Part shown: positions 27,905 to 35,985 of the stretch, piece after piece
Layout of the letters: every line of letters begins with the position of its first letter
Numbering within the stretch: the first letter of the stretch is position 1
Source of the DNA: Mucilaginibacter ginsenosidivorax
GTDB lineage: Bacteria; Bacteroidota; Bacteroidia; Sphingobacteriales; Sphingobacteriaceae
Assembly (NCBI RefSeq): GCF_007971525.1
Contig: NZ_CP042437.1
Location: 3,782,001-3,846,000 of the forward strand
Length of the DNA stretch: 64,000 nucleotides
Reading direction: 5' to 3'
Made by a program: the position numbers and the translations under genes
The notes under the pieces: generated by a model
The model's input: the letters and a program-made list of their open reading frames with translations, nothing else
Databases searched by the model: none
Told to the model about the DNA's origin: nothing

Positions 27905-28558
27905 ATGAAAGTGATCACAAAATTTAGCTGTCTTATTGCCTTAGTTATCTGCAACTCGGTAAATGTTGCCGTGGCACAAACCAAAGCCGACGTGTTTAAT
28001 CCAAAAGTACCGGTTACCTGGCTGGGAATGGACTTTTCGCAGGCAAGATTTATTGGCTCTGAAGCGGCATACAAGGCATCGGGCGAACTATTGAACTCCG
28101 AGTTTGTTGGTAAATTTATCCCGGCCTGGGCAAACCTGTTTATAACCGAGCCAAAAACATATAACGTGCCCCGTGCGTCGCACCGCGATAGTGTACACTT
28201 TGATTTTAAAGTTACCGAAGCTGTGAACAACGCCATCACCAAAAACTTTTTTACCGAGAAACCAAGTGACTTTAGCACACTTAAAGAGAAAGACATTGTT
28301 GATTTGGTAAAGAATTACGATTTCCAGGGGCAGAAAGGCCTCGGGATGATGATGTTTATTGAAGGAATGAATAAGGCTACCCATGAGGCTGGTGCCTGGG
28401 TAACCTTTGTAAACATGACCGATAAAACAGTTTTGTTTACCGTTTATAAAACCGGCAACAGCCGTGGTTTTGGCTTCCGCAACTATTGGGCACATTCGTG
28501 GTACAACATCCTGAAAGATTTTGCCAGCGATTTTGACACGTATAAACAACGGTCATAA
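27905..28558 (+). CDS. Secreted protein of unknown function
   Basis: A 217-aa exported protein with a signal peptide (MKVITKFSCLIALVICNSVN and then VAVAQ). The mature part is mixed alpha/beta (VTWLGMDFSQARFIGSEAAY, WVTFVNMTDKTVLFTVYKTG) and ends with FRNYWAHSWYNILKDFASDF. I recognise no named domain. A strong terminator follows. The opposite strand also has a long open frame here, but the signal peptide, stop position and terminator favour the + strand. Confidence 0.7.
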   Translation: MKVITKFSCLIALVICNSVNVAVAQTKADVFNPKVPVTWLGMDFSQARFIGSEAAYKASGELLNSEFVGKFIPAWANLFITEPKTYNVPRASHRDSVHFDFKVTEAVNNAITKNFFTEKPSDFSTLKEKDIVDLVKNYDFQGQKGLGMMMFIEGMNKATHEAGAWVTFVNMTDKTVLFTVYKTGNSRGFGFRNYWAHSWYNILKDFASDFDTYKQRS

Positions 28559-28568
28559 GTATTAGCAG

Positions 28569-28592
28569 CGGCGCCCAATAGGCGCCGTTTTT
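28569..28592 (+). terminator. Rho-independent terminator
   Basis: CGGCGCC and GGCGCCG form a perfect stem around CAATA and are followed by TTTTTGTTTT, 10 bp after the stop of the preceding gene. Confidence 0.85.
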
Positions 28593-28673
28593 GTTTTAGG
28601 CACATTTTTATGTTCCTTTTATCTTGTGACACATAAAAATTTTTATCTTACGCTTTGAACAAACTTTATCATC

Positions 28674-29728
28674 GTGTTAGTTAAAACTTTTGGCAGTGCG
28701 GTTTATGGGATACAGGCTATCACCATTACGGTTGAGGTAAATATAGCAGCGGGTACTAAATATTTTATTGTGGGCCTGCCGGATGTGGCTATTAAAGAAA
28801 GCTATTTTCGTATTGATTCGGCACTAAAAAATTGCAATTTCAGGATGCCGCGCCAGCAGGTAGTGGTAAATATGGCTCCGGCTGATATAAAAAAAGAAGG
28901 CTCGTCATATGACCTAACCATTGCTACCGCCGTGTTAGCCGCATCGGGTCAGTTGGATGCCGAAGAACTGGATAAGTATATTATTATGGGCGAACTATCA
29001 CTTGATGGCAGCTTGCAACCCATCAAAGGCGCGTTGCCCATCGCCATACAGGCCCGTAAAGATGGTTTCAAGGGCTTTATCCTCCCCAAACAAAACGCCC
29101 GCGAGGCCGCTATTGTAAATGACCTGGAGGTTTATGGTGTTGAAAGTATCAAAGAAGTGGTAGGTTTTTTTAATGGCGATGTAAAGCTTGAACCTGTAAT
29201 TGTAAACACCCGTGAGGAATTTTACGACAGCCTGTGCAACTACGACAGCGACTTTAGCGAAGTGCGCGGACAGGAAAATATCAAACGCGCGCTGGAAATT
29301 GCAGCCGCGGGCGGCCATAATGTCATCCTGATAGGTCCGCCGGGAGCCGGCAAAACCATGCTGGCCCGCAGGTTGCCATCCATTTTACCCCCACTCAGTT
29401 TATATGAGGCCTTAGAGACCACCAAAATCCACTCCGTTGCCGGTAAGCTTGCCGCTGCCGATGCGCTGGTTACTATTAGGCCCTTCAGGAGTCCGCACCA
29501 TACCATCAGCGACGTAGCCCTTGTGGGCGGCGGAAGTAACCCCGCCCCCGGCGAAATTTCGCTGGCCCACAATGGTGTTTTATTCCTGGATGAATTGCCA
29601 GAGTTTAAACGCAGCGCCCTGGAAGTAATGCGCCAGCCGCTTGAAGAACGCCGCGTAACCATTTCAAGGGCGAAGTTTACGGTTGATTATCCATCAAGCT
29701 TTATGTTGGTGGCGAGTATGAATCCTTG
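28674..29728 (+). pseudogene. comM: comM/yifB-type Mg-chelatase ATPase, 5' part (interrupted)
   Basis: The first 351 codons and two bases of codon 352 of a ComM/YifB-type gene, starting at GTG 28674 ([20 protein letters not shown]). It has the Lon-like N-terminal domain, the Mg-chelatase AAA+ Walker [21 protein letters not shown], and Walker B in [14 protein letters not shown]. The conserved run MLVASMNPC is then cut by the mobile element; the local frame ends 12 codons later in element sequence. ComM promotes branch migration in natural transformation in other bacteria. Joined to 47323-47806 it would encode a 512-aa protein, the usual family length. Confidence 0.95.
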
Positions 29729-31197
29729 TTCGACCGTACACTATTCTCCGCGTTTAGCGGGATAGAGGGGGCATAGGCCAGGGTGATGGTGATGTCTTCC
29801 CTATCAATTTCAATCGCCTTGGTGATGGTTTCCACGATGCCGCGCTTCTGCTCAAACGGCAGTTGCGCCCACTGGTCATACAGCGTCCTGATTTCCGACA
29901 CCACGATCTCGCTCGACATCATCTGAATGGTGCGAACGTCGATTTCCGCTTCCAGTTCCGGCCGCCGCGCATCCATTTGCAAGATACGCTCCTCGACCGG
30001 CTTGAACTTTTCGGCAAACAATTCCTTGGTCATTTCGCCATTCAGGCGCATGGCAAGCATGTCGTCGGCCTGCCTGGAAAGCCTTGCGCGGTCCTTTTTC
30101 AGCGCTTCGAGCAGGGTTTTCTTTTCCTGCAATTCCTGGTCGGTGGCCTCCACGTACGTCGCATGGTTAATGCCGCTCAGGTAGTCCCGCAGATAGCTCT
30201 GGTATATCTCGTCAAGGTCGGCGACCGTTATGCGGTTCTTGCACTTCTTGCAGACGTACGTCTTGGAGTTGTGGTACACGTACATGGTATTGCCGCAAAC
30301 ACAGTGGACATAGCCTGATAAGAGATACACGGCTTTGGGGCCTTTCGGCTTTTGCAATCCCTCCTGCATGTCGAGAATGGCGTTGCACTCGTCCCACAGC
30401 TCCCTTGAAACGATTGCCGGACAGGGCAGAATAATCCATTCCGATTGCGGTTTGATTGACCAGGCTTTGCCGTCCCCCCGGCTTTTGGTGTAGTTGGCGC
30501 GGCGCTCGCCCTTGGCGGCGCTGTCGCGCAATAACCGCATGACTGTTTGGCGGGTGAATATTGAACCGTTGCGGGTTCTGTACCCCGCGTCGTTGAGCGC
30601 CTTGGCGGTGGTGAGCTTTCGCTGGTGCCTCACGAACAGCTCGTACATCAGCTTGCGGATTGGCGCTTCTGCCTCATCAATCACCAACTCATTGCCCTGC
30701 CACCGGTAGCCGAAGGACGCCTGGCCGCCCAGCGGCTTTCCCATCCTCGCGCGGATCGGCACGGAGGCCGCGACGCGGCTGGCGATCTCCTCGCGCTCCC
30801 ACTGCGCCATCGCGGCGATCATGGTGTAGAAGAGGCGGCCGGCGGGGGTGCTGGTGTCGATGCTTTCAGACAGTGATATTAGGTCTGCATTGCAAGCCCG
30901 GAAGATCTCGGCGAACTCCAATAGCTCCTTGGTGTTCCGGGCGAGGCGCGCAAGCTTGGAGAATACCAGGCCGGTGATGTGGCCGCTCCTGATGTCTGCC
31001 AGCATCCGTTTTGTCTCGGGCTGCTGCATGACGGACTTGCCGCTCACCGCATCAAGGCGGTACACCTCGACGACCTGCCAGCCGTCCTTGGAGCTGATGT
31101 ACCAGCGGGCGCGCTGCTCGTGGTGTTCGGGGCTTTCGTCCTGCACCTGCATGTCCGTGCTTACGCGAATAAAGATGCCTACGCGTTTTGTTTCCAT
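29701..31197 (-). CDS. Large serine integrase, integrated (truncated) form
   Basis: In the integrated state this frame encodes 498 residues. It has a catalytic resolvase domain with Ser13 (FIRVSTDMQ) and the arginine-rich block [16 protein letters not shown], a recombinase domain at about 150-290, a zinc ribbon (CVCGNTMY and VCKKCKN), a coiled coil at about 370-440 and a C-terminal helix region. It lies at the left end of the element and reads out through attL. Its last eight codons and the stop come from antisense comM (KDSYSPPT). In the excised circle the frame would instead run through attP into the HTH frame at 47321-46857, giving 644 residues. It is the obvious integrase for this insertion. 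Confidence 0.93.
   Translation of the reverse strand: METKRVGIFIRVSTDMQVQDESPEHHEQRARWYISSKDGWQVVEVYRLDAVSGKSVMQQPETKRMLADIRSGHITGLVFSKLARLARNTKELLEFAEIFRACNADLISLSESIDTSTPAGRLFYTMIAAMAQWEREEIASRVAASVPIRARMGKPLGGQASFGYRWQGNELVIDEAEAPIRKLMYELFVRHQRKLTTAKALNDAGYRTRNGSIFTRQTVMRLLRDSAAKGERRANYTKSRGDGKAWSIKPQSEWIILPCPAIVSRELWDECNAILDMQEGLQKPKGPKAVYLLSGYVHCVCGNTMYVYHNSKTYVCKKCKNRITVADLDEIYQSYLRDYLSGINHATYVEATDQELQEKKTLLEALKKDRARLSRQADDMLAMRLNGEMTKELFAEKFKPVEERILQMDARRPELEAEIDVRTIQMMSSEIVVSEIRTLYDQWAQLPFEQKRGIVETITKAIEIDREDITITLAYAPSIPLNAENSVRSNKDSYSPPT
29707..29748 (+). other. attL junction of the integrated element (core TG at 29727-29728)
   Basis: The left side is comM sequence ending in ATGAATCCT, the core is TG, and the right side is the element arm TTCGACCGTACAC. 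Only TG is common to attL and attR, as expected for the two-base overlap of serine integrases. Confidence 0.85.
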
Positions 31198-31238
31198 TTT
31201 TAATGGGGGTTAATTGTGAAAGACCGGGTTGCTTAAAG

Positions 31239-31382
31239 TTAGAAAATAGAGCGCAGCAATGCAATGAGTGCGACAATCGCGGTAAACAATCCATTGAGTA
31301 CGACATACGCTATTGAGAGTATGAGCGTTGCGCCGAAGATGAACTTCAGCAGGTGATCTGCTTTTTTAAAAGGAACTGACAT
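31239..31382 (-). CDS. 47-aa small membrane protein upstream of the integrase
   Basis: A short frame from the ATG at 31382 encodes SVPFKKADHLLKFIFGATLI followed by two hydrophobic stretches (LILSIAYVVL and FTAIVALIALL). One or two membrane segments with a basic N-terminus are likely. It is co-directional with the integrase, whose start codon lies 41 bp downstream, so co-transcription is probable. No family is recognised. A small membrane protein ahead of an integrase could be a regulator or a holin-like remnant, but neither can be shown. Confidence 0.5.
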   Translation of the reverse strand: MSVPFKKADHLLKFIFGATLILSIAYVVLNGLFTAIVALIALLRSIF

Positions 31383-31442
31383 ATGTTTTATGGTTTCCTT
31401 TTATTGTATGGAAGTGGTGAGGGGGATGGTAGTGGATCGAAG

Positions 31443-31458
31443 TTGCGCTTTAGCGTAA
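31443..31458. promoter_or_regulatory. Operator-like dyad in divergent promoter region
   Basis: TTGCGCT and AGCGTAA form an imperfect dyad (6 of 7 positions) with two bases between the arms. It sits between the leftward integrase unit and the rightward XRE gene at 31499, a good place for the XRE protein to bind. The functional link is inferred. Confidence 0.35.
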
Positions 31459-31498
31459 ATTTAATCTACTTATAGTAAAATAGCTTTCGATATATCTT

Positions 31499-31753
31499 AT
31501 GAGGGTGGATTACCAACATCGAAAATATCCAAATCGTTTGAGGGTTGTTCGCAACAGCCTGGGGTATTCACAAAGGCACGTAATAAAAATACTCGGATTA
31601 ACGAGAATAGCTTTGCTTTCTGAATGGGAAAATGAGAAGAAGATGCCACATAGCATTCATCTTATCAAGCTTTGCATTCTCTATAAAAAGTCCACTCGGG
31701 AACTATACCCGGAGTATTACCAACGGGTAGCGGAGCAAATGAAAGTACTGTAA
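31499..31753 (+). CDS. XRE-type helix-turn-helix protein
   Basis: An 84-aa protein with a Cro/CI-type HTH: LRVVRNSLGYSQRHVIKILG followed by LTRIALLSEWENEKKMPHSI. The pattern NRLRVVRNSLGYSQ...SEWENEKKMP matches the first to fourth helices of XRE regulators. It is transcribed away from the integrase unit, and the intervening gap contains an operator-like dyad. It is the natural candidate to control integrase expression, as in many integrative elements, but this is inferred from position only. Confidence 0.85.
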   Translation: MRVDYQHRKYPNRLRVVRNSLGYSQRHVIKILGLTRIALLSEWENEKKMPHSIHLIKLCILYKKSTRELYPEYYQRVAEQMKVL

Positions 31754-31829
31754 CAGTTTCGACGGAAACTATACATTAAATAGTTAGCGAATAGCTTTAT
31801 AAAGTATGTTTTTTTGTTGCGTCCATATA

Positions 31830-31880
31830 TTGGCGCCGCCAACGTACGTACGTTTTTAAAAAAAATTAACGTACGTACGT
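31830..31880. repeat. Cluster of three perfect dyads including twin ACGTACGTACGT palindromes
   Basis: TTGGCG-C-CGCCAA at 31830-31842 abuts ACGTACGTACGT at 31842-31853. An identical ACGTACGTACGT lies at 31869-31880. The two 12-mers are 27 bp apart centre to centre, separated by an A/T-only spacer. This lies in the 196-bp gap between the XRE gene and the gene at 31950. It may be an operator array, an origin or a transfer site. Confidence 0.7.
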
Positions 31881-31949
31881 AGCTGTGCCAATTCAATTTA
31901 TAAGAATAATAAATCATGAGTTCTTTATATAAAAAAATTAAAAAGTGAT

Positions 31950-32186
31950 ATGTTCAGTCCGAAAGAACTGAAAATCGCACATGAGTTAGCGGAGGCGTTG
32001 AACGATGAAAAGTCGCTCGCGTTCTATCTCTCATGTGCACAAAAGTACCCCACGGAGTTTTTGATGGATACGCTCACCTATGTGGTGAGCAGACCAGCAC
32101 ACACCGTGCGCACTACTCGTGCGCGACTGTTCACCAGCATTATCACTAAATCCCCGTACTACGCCAATGATCGTATTTGGGATTAG
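31950..32186 (+). CDS. Small helical protein, unknown function
   Basis: A 78-aa cytoplasmic protein, predicted mostly helical (FSPKELKIAHELAEALNDEK, SLAFYLSCAQKYPTEFLMDT). The basic C-terminal part (HTVRTTRARLFTSIITK) could touch DNA. It overlaps the next gene by 20 bp in another frame, which points to translational coupling. I recall similar short proteins in Bacteroidota mobile elements but cannot name a family. Confidence 0.65.
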   Translation: MFSPKELKIAHELAEALNDEKSLAFYLSCAQKYPTEFLMDTLTYVVSRPAHTVRTTRARLFTSIITKSPYYANDRIWD

Positions 32187-32649
32187 TATCGGTACAACAC
32201 GGTCCGGAATTTGTATTATGAAGGATAGAGTGCTATTTCGAGCGCAAATCCGCACTAACATGTCTCCGTGGTCTGATGAAAAGTTGATTAAAATTATTAA
32301 CAGTTATCGGGAGTATGTTGTAAAATATAGTCCGCAAGCGATAGTAGTTAAGGTGCCACCGGTAGTACACCACTCTCCTGAAATTAAAATTATCATGGCC
32401 GAAATCGGATTGCTCGCAAAAAAACATGGTTGTGAATTTGACTTCATCACCAAAGACGAGTTAAAAGAGGCCACTAATACCGATAATACTCAGTCATTAA
32501 TTGAACGTACAGTGCTACTGTACCCCGAACTTAACGAGGTTTTTGAGCGAGGCCCTAAATCCTATCTATATTACCAGCGGTTATATGAGGCGGTATTATC
32601 CGCTCGTATCTATGAGGAATGGGCACGAATAAAAGAAGTTCAGGAATAA
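32167..32649 (+). CDS. RuvC/RNase H-fold-like protein
   Basis: About 160 residues if started at ATG 32167 (MIVFGISIGTTRSGICIMKD). An in-frame ATG at 32119 would extend it inside the upstream gene. The opening strand with FGISIGTTRSG resembles the first beta strand of RuvC-like and actin-like folds, where an Asp is normally found (GIDxG); here it is ISIGTT, so the metal-binding Asp is missing. The middle strand AIVVKVPP followed by a long helix also fits the fold. The role is unknown; a catalytically altered Holliday-junction resolvase relative is one possibility. Confidence 0.55.
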   Translation: MIVFGISIGTTRSGICIMKDRVLFRAQIRTNMSPWSDEKLIKIINSYREYVVKYSPQAIVVKVPPVVHHSPEIKIIMAEIGLLAKKHGCEFDFITKDELKEATNTDNTQSLIERTVLLYPELNEVFERGPKSYLYYQRLYEAVLSARIYEEWARIKEVQE

Positions 32650-32669
32650 TTAAATAGTATAGTAAAAAT

Positions 32670-32696
32670 AAAGCGGGGCGTTAGCTCCGCTTTTTA
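32670..32696 (+). terminator. Rho-independent terminator
   Basis: AAAGCGGGGC pairs with GCTCCGCTTT (one G-U pair) around GTTA and is followed by TTAAATC. It ends the 31950-32649 two-gene unit. Confidence 0.75.
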
Positions 32697-33206
32697 AATC
32701 AACAGACAAAATAAATTCGCCAAAAGGTATTCTCTTTCTTTATTACTAATCGCTGATAATCACTACTCCTTTTTATATAATTAAAATGCCAATTGACTTT
32801 GTAGGCAATTGTCAATGTGTGTCATTTGTAGTAGAAATGTAATCTTGAAAATCAAGCCTTATTTATTAAGGAAAAACAATTCTTTGTTAGTAAATTTATG
32901 TGTGTCATCGGAAGTTTACCCACAAAAAAACGCGGAGCCACCGTTACAGCGGTGTGCGAACTTACACTAAAACAGAAAGGAGGTCTTCAACTTACACCAC
33001 TTATCAATTTTTCAAATTTCTTAAATCACAGGAAAATTGAAAGATCGATTATGTATCTAACTTATATCGTTGTAGTTAAGCATGATGATATTTGACTGTA
33101 AATAAATCCCGATTGCACTGTCAAGTGATCTCCTAAAGGGCAGAGGTCACTTGATGATAGCTTAACAAGTGCCCTATTACTTCACCCTACATAAAGGAGA
33201 ATAATT
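32697..33206. other. AT-rich gap without a supported gene
   Basis: No convincing gene is seen in these 510 bp. A 65-codon frame at 32898-33095 has no family resemblance and no upstream signal. An imperfect hairpin at 33121-33154 (TCAAGTGATCT with AGGTCACTTGA) precedes the short gene at 33207. Confidence 0.5.
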
Positions 33207-33347
33207 ATGAAAACTTATCTTAACGTCTATTTCGAACAAGGTGTCGAAATAAGACCCAAAGCCTTAAAAGACAAAAATAATGAGCAGGGCTGCTTCGAAC
33301 TCGCTTCGTTCAAGGAACTGGGGGCGATTAACAAAATGGATAGCTAA
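33207..33347 (+). CDS. 46-aa small protein with strong ribosome binding site
   Basis: The ATG at 33207 is preceded by AAAGGAGAATAATT, one of the few clear Shine-Dalgarno sequences in the window. The 46 residues (KTYLNVYFEQGVEIRPKALK and on, ending GAINKMDS) resemble no family I know. It overlaps, in another frame, the first 23 codons assigned to the membrane protein that starts at 33280. Either this is a leader peptide coupled to that gene or the membrane protein starts later. Confidence 0.45.
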   Translation: MKTYLNVYFEQGVEIRPKALKDKNNEQGCFELASFKELGAINKMDS

Positions 33348-33885
33348 TTTTTCGGCAATTGTAGCTATACTGACTTTTTTACTGATATATCTGGTTGTTC
33401 CTGACTTCAAATCAATGTCGGATCAATTAATTGTGGCTAAGTACGAACACGGAAAATTTGTATTCTGGCGAAACCTTGATTTAGAAATTTTAGGAGGAGG
33501 TGATTCGTACATCCAAATGAGTGCTTTGGTTGTGAACACCGAGAATCTTGATACGTGTCGATTTCTTTCTTCCGAAAGCTTCAATGATGGTATTTATCAC
33601 GAATTCCGTTCTATCAAAGTAGGCAATCAAAATATTGCGGGACATTTTAAGTTTACCCCAGATGTTCGAAATTCTATGGTTGCGAAAGATGGAATTAGTT
33701 ACAAAATAACGTTTAAGTATGACTTAACTTATAAGTTTCTATTTTTTACAAGACATAAATCAATGACCGAACGCTTTATTTTCGTTCTGCCAGCCCACAA
33801 AATATACCGGAGTGGTAAAGCGATATCAAGCCGAAATAATTACTTAAACGGTACTCCAGTACGTTTAGTAAATATTGAAAATTAA
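33280..33885 (+). CDS. Membrane-anchored protein, unknown function
   Basis: Up to 201 residues with one hydrophobic segment near residues 23-42 (WIANFSAIVAILTFLLIYLV) and a beta-rich remainder that should face the periplasm. The start is uncertain because the first 23 codons overlap the 46-aa frame at 33207. It contains no recognised domain. Its layout, one N-terminal helix plus a beta domain, resembles the two proteins at 37438 and 38452 in the same element, but the sequence similarity is not obvious. Confidence 0.55.
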   Translation: MSRAASNSLRSRNWGRLTKWIANFSAIVAILTFLLIYLVVPDFKSMSDQLIVAKYEHGKFVFWRNLDLEILGGGDSYIQMSALVVNTENLDTCRFLSSESFNDGIYHEFRSIKVGNQNIAGHFKFTPDVRNSMVAKDGISYKITFKYDLTYKFLFFTRHKSMTERFIFVLPAHKIYRSGKAISSRNNYLNGTPVRLVNIEN

Positions 33886-33939
33886 GACGAAATAGCTGAC
33901 CACGTTAGAGTTACAAATAAGTAGAGGTCTATTTATACT

Positions 33940-34143
33940 ATGAACTTTTTGCATAGTAATATTTTTATTATTTGCAGAGCGATCATTAGATTAATTATAT
34001 GTATATATATAATTTTCTCGTTGATAGCTTATGGAAAGATCTACGTTATAACTACAGAAACCATTCTTCTCTTAATTCTTTCCATTGATCTTATTGTTTT
34101 AATTATAGAAACCTTTATTTATCGGCTTCATAATACAAAATGA
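33940..34143 (+). CDS. Two-helix small membrane protein
   Basis: A 67-aa protein made of two hydrophobic helices (IFIICRAIIRLIICIYIIFS, TILLLILSIDLIVLIIETFI) joined by a short loop with a basic residue. It has no family assignment. It follows the membrane-anchored protein gene by 54 bp on the same strand and is convergent with the second recombinase. It could be a small membrane toxin, but no antitoxin RNA is evident. Confidence 0.5.
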   Translation: MNFLHSNIFIICRAIIRLIICIYIIFSLIAYGKIYVITTETILLLILSIDLIVLIIETFIYRLHNTK

Positions 34144-34212
34144 GCCTTACCCTTTCTTACTTTAAATTGAGGCTTAAGGGCCAGCAAATGCAAATTTTAT
34201 CCCTTCTAAAAA

Positions 34213-35859
34213 CTACTGTCTTTCTGATTTCAAAAAAAGGTTCCGAACTTCCTTTAATTGGGAGCACATAAACGGAGAATAGAGAAAACTTTTGATTTTA
34301 GCTTTATTTTTCAACGACAAGGCAGGTCCGAACTCTAACAATAGCGTATTTACCTCTTTCGCGATCTCGCTAAGCGGGAATATCCATTTTGAATTGGTTA
34401 AATCAAGCTTTCTTTCATTTACTATCAAGTCCGAACCTAACTCCAGCAGAATCTCTCTTTTGCTTTCGGGCCAGCTGTTTTTAAACCGCCAAGGTGCGTA
34501 TATGGCAAGATCAATTAGTTTATCAGCAGCCTCTATCCAGGCCGGTGAATCGGCACTGCTTTCCGTTATCAACTCTGATAAACGATGTTTTTCCTCGTTT
34601 AATTCAATTCTTTTTTCCCGAAACTCGTCGTCGGTTATTAGTTCGGCGGAACGCATGTCGATCAATCCATTTATTTTTTTCTGAACCTGTTCAAGCGCCA
34701 CCCTATTCGCATCGCCTAAGCCATCCGCGTTGTTTTTCTGCCTAACTTCGTTCTCGTGCCGAACCCAATCCATCAGATGTTCGTGCATCGATTCGGGCAT
34801 TTGTATTGCAGACAGGATGTTTTCAATGTCTTGACTGATGGCAGCCTCGGTGATCGGCCGCTGCGAACAGGCACCTTTCCGCTTCGTGCATTTATAATAT
34901 ATGTATTGATGCACGTTGCCGTTCTTCTGCCGCTTTACCTTCAGTTCCCCGGTCATTGCGCAGCCGCACCTGCCGCACCGCAACGAGCAGCCGCCATAGC
35001 TGAAGTAATGGTGGGCAGGGCGGGGGTTGTCGGGCCTGCGAAACATCCGCTGTACCCGGTCAAATTCCGCTTTTGTAATCATCGGCTTGTGGATTCCCTT
35101 GTATATGCTGCCACTCCTTTTTGGCCACTCATACTCACCGTAATAGAAGGTGTTGTGAAAGATGCTGTATGCGGTGGATAGGGCTGGCTTTTGGCCGGCG
35201 GCGTTGCGCAGGCCCCATTTGTTGATTGCGATGTTGATGATTTGGGTTGGCGTATGCGTTCTTGCCAACAACGCCTCCCACATCTTGCGTACGACAGGAA
35301 ACGCAATTGGGTCAATTTCTCGCTTTCTCGCACCCTTTATGCCGCCCTTATCAGGAAGATACCCCAATGGCGGACGCCCCGGAAAAATGCCAAGCTGTGC
35401 GCACTTGGTCATTCCGGCCTTTACGTCCAACGCCTTGTTGTCGTTTTCAAATTTCGCCTGTAGGCAGTGAAAGCCGAGCATGAAAATATCCATCGGATTG
35501 TTTCGATAAACGTGGCTCTCCGTCACTATTTCCCTGAGTCGGCCGGTATCGAAGAGGTTTATAATGTCGCCGATGTCAACGGAGTTTCTCGAAAGCCGGT
35601 GCGGCGCCCATGTTACGATGCCGTTAACTTTCCCAGCCTTGATCTGCCTTATAAGTGAATTGAAGCCAGGTCTACCCGGTCGCTTTGCGGACTTCTTTTC
35701 TTCTATAGTTTCGACAACATTGAGATTGTGACTATTCCGTAAACGATCAAGTACATCCCGCTGACTGCTTAACGAGAGTACTTGTTTTTCCTTATCATCG
35801 GTAGATTTGCGCAAATATTCCGCATACCGAATAGTTGTATTGGTTTCATTTTTCATCAT
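34213..35859 (-). CDS. Second large serine recombinase
   Basis: A 548-aa large serine recombinase. The resolvase domain has Ser19 (YAEYLRKSTDD), the SLSSQRDVLDRL helix and WAPHRLSRNSVDIG. A recombinase domain covers about 170-300. A zinc ribbon has CGRCGCAMTG and YYKCTKRKGACSQ, and a coiled coil follows at about 385-440 with a C-terminal tail. It is only distantly similar to the integrase at 29701 and lies in the middle of the element, not at an end. It may act on the interleaved inverted repeats just upstream (35873-35985), resolve element multimers, or be the integrase of an older nested element. Confidence 0.9.
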   Translation of the reverse strand: MMKNETNTTIRYAEYLRKSTDDKEKQVLSLSSQRDVLDRLRNSHNLNVVETIEEKKSAKRPGRPGFNSLIRQIKAGKVNGIVTWAPHRLSRNSVDIGDIINLFDTGRLREIVTESHVYRNNPMDIFMLGFHCLQAKFENDNKALDVKAGMTKCAQLGIFPGRPPLGYLPDKGGIKGARKREIDPIAFPVVRKMWEALLARTHTPTQIINIAINKWGLRNAAGQKPALSTAYSIFHNTFYYGEYEWPKRSGSIYKGIHKPMITKAEFDRVQRMFRRPDNPRPAHHYFSYGGCSLRCGRCGCAMTGELKVKRQKNGNVHQYIYYKCTKRKGACSQRPITEAAISQDIENILSAIQMPESMHEHLMDWVRHENEVRQKNNADGLGDANRVALEQVQKKINGLIDMRSAELITDDEFREKRIELNEEKHRLSELITESSADSPAWIEAADKLIDLAIYAPWRFKNSWPESKREILLELGSDLIVNERKLDLTNSKWIFPLSEIAKEVNTLLLEFGPALSLKNKAKIKSFLYSPFMCSQLKEVRNLFLKSERQ

Positions 35860-35872
35860 TTAAAGGGGGGCA

Positions 35873-35985
35873 AAGCCCAAAAAAGGGGCAATCACGACCA
35901 ATCTTAAGTAGCTACACAAAAGACGGTGATTGCCCCATTTTTGGGCTTAAAATCGGTCGATATCAATTGTCTTTTGCGTAGCTAC
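35873..35985. repeat. Interleaved inverted repeats between the 58-aa gene and recombinase 2
   Basis: Three words appear in the order A-B-C and then again, each inverted, in the same order. A is 35873-35895 with its complement at 35926-35948 (22 of 23 match). B is 35895-35902 with 35952-35959 (7 of 8). C is 35908-35924 with 35969-35985 (16 of 17). Hairpins A and C cannot nest, so the RNA or single strand would form a pseudoknot-like or alternative structure. The last word overlaps the stop codon of the 58-aa gene. Confidence 0.85.

Noticed and set aside
27808-28296. A 162-codon minus-strand frame overlapping the secreted protein
   Set aside because: It has no upstream signal or family resemblance, and the + strand gene has a signal peptide and a strong terminator.
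32898-33095. A 65-codon frame in the AT-rich gap
   Set aside because: It lacks a ribosome binding site, membrane pattern or any family resemblance; chance is sufficient.
34213-35859. Recombinase 2 as the enzyme that integrated the element into comM
   Set aside because: It is internal, while the integrase at 29701 abuts attL and its frame continues through attP. The end-located enzyme is the better candidate.
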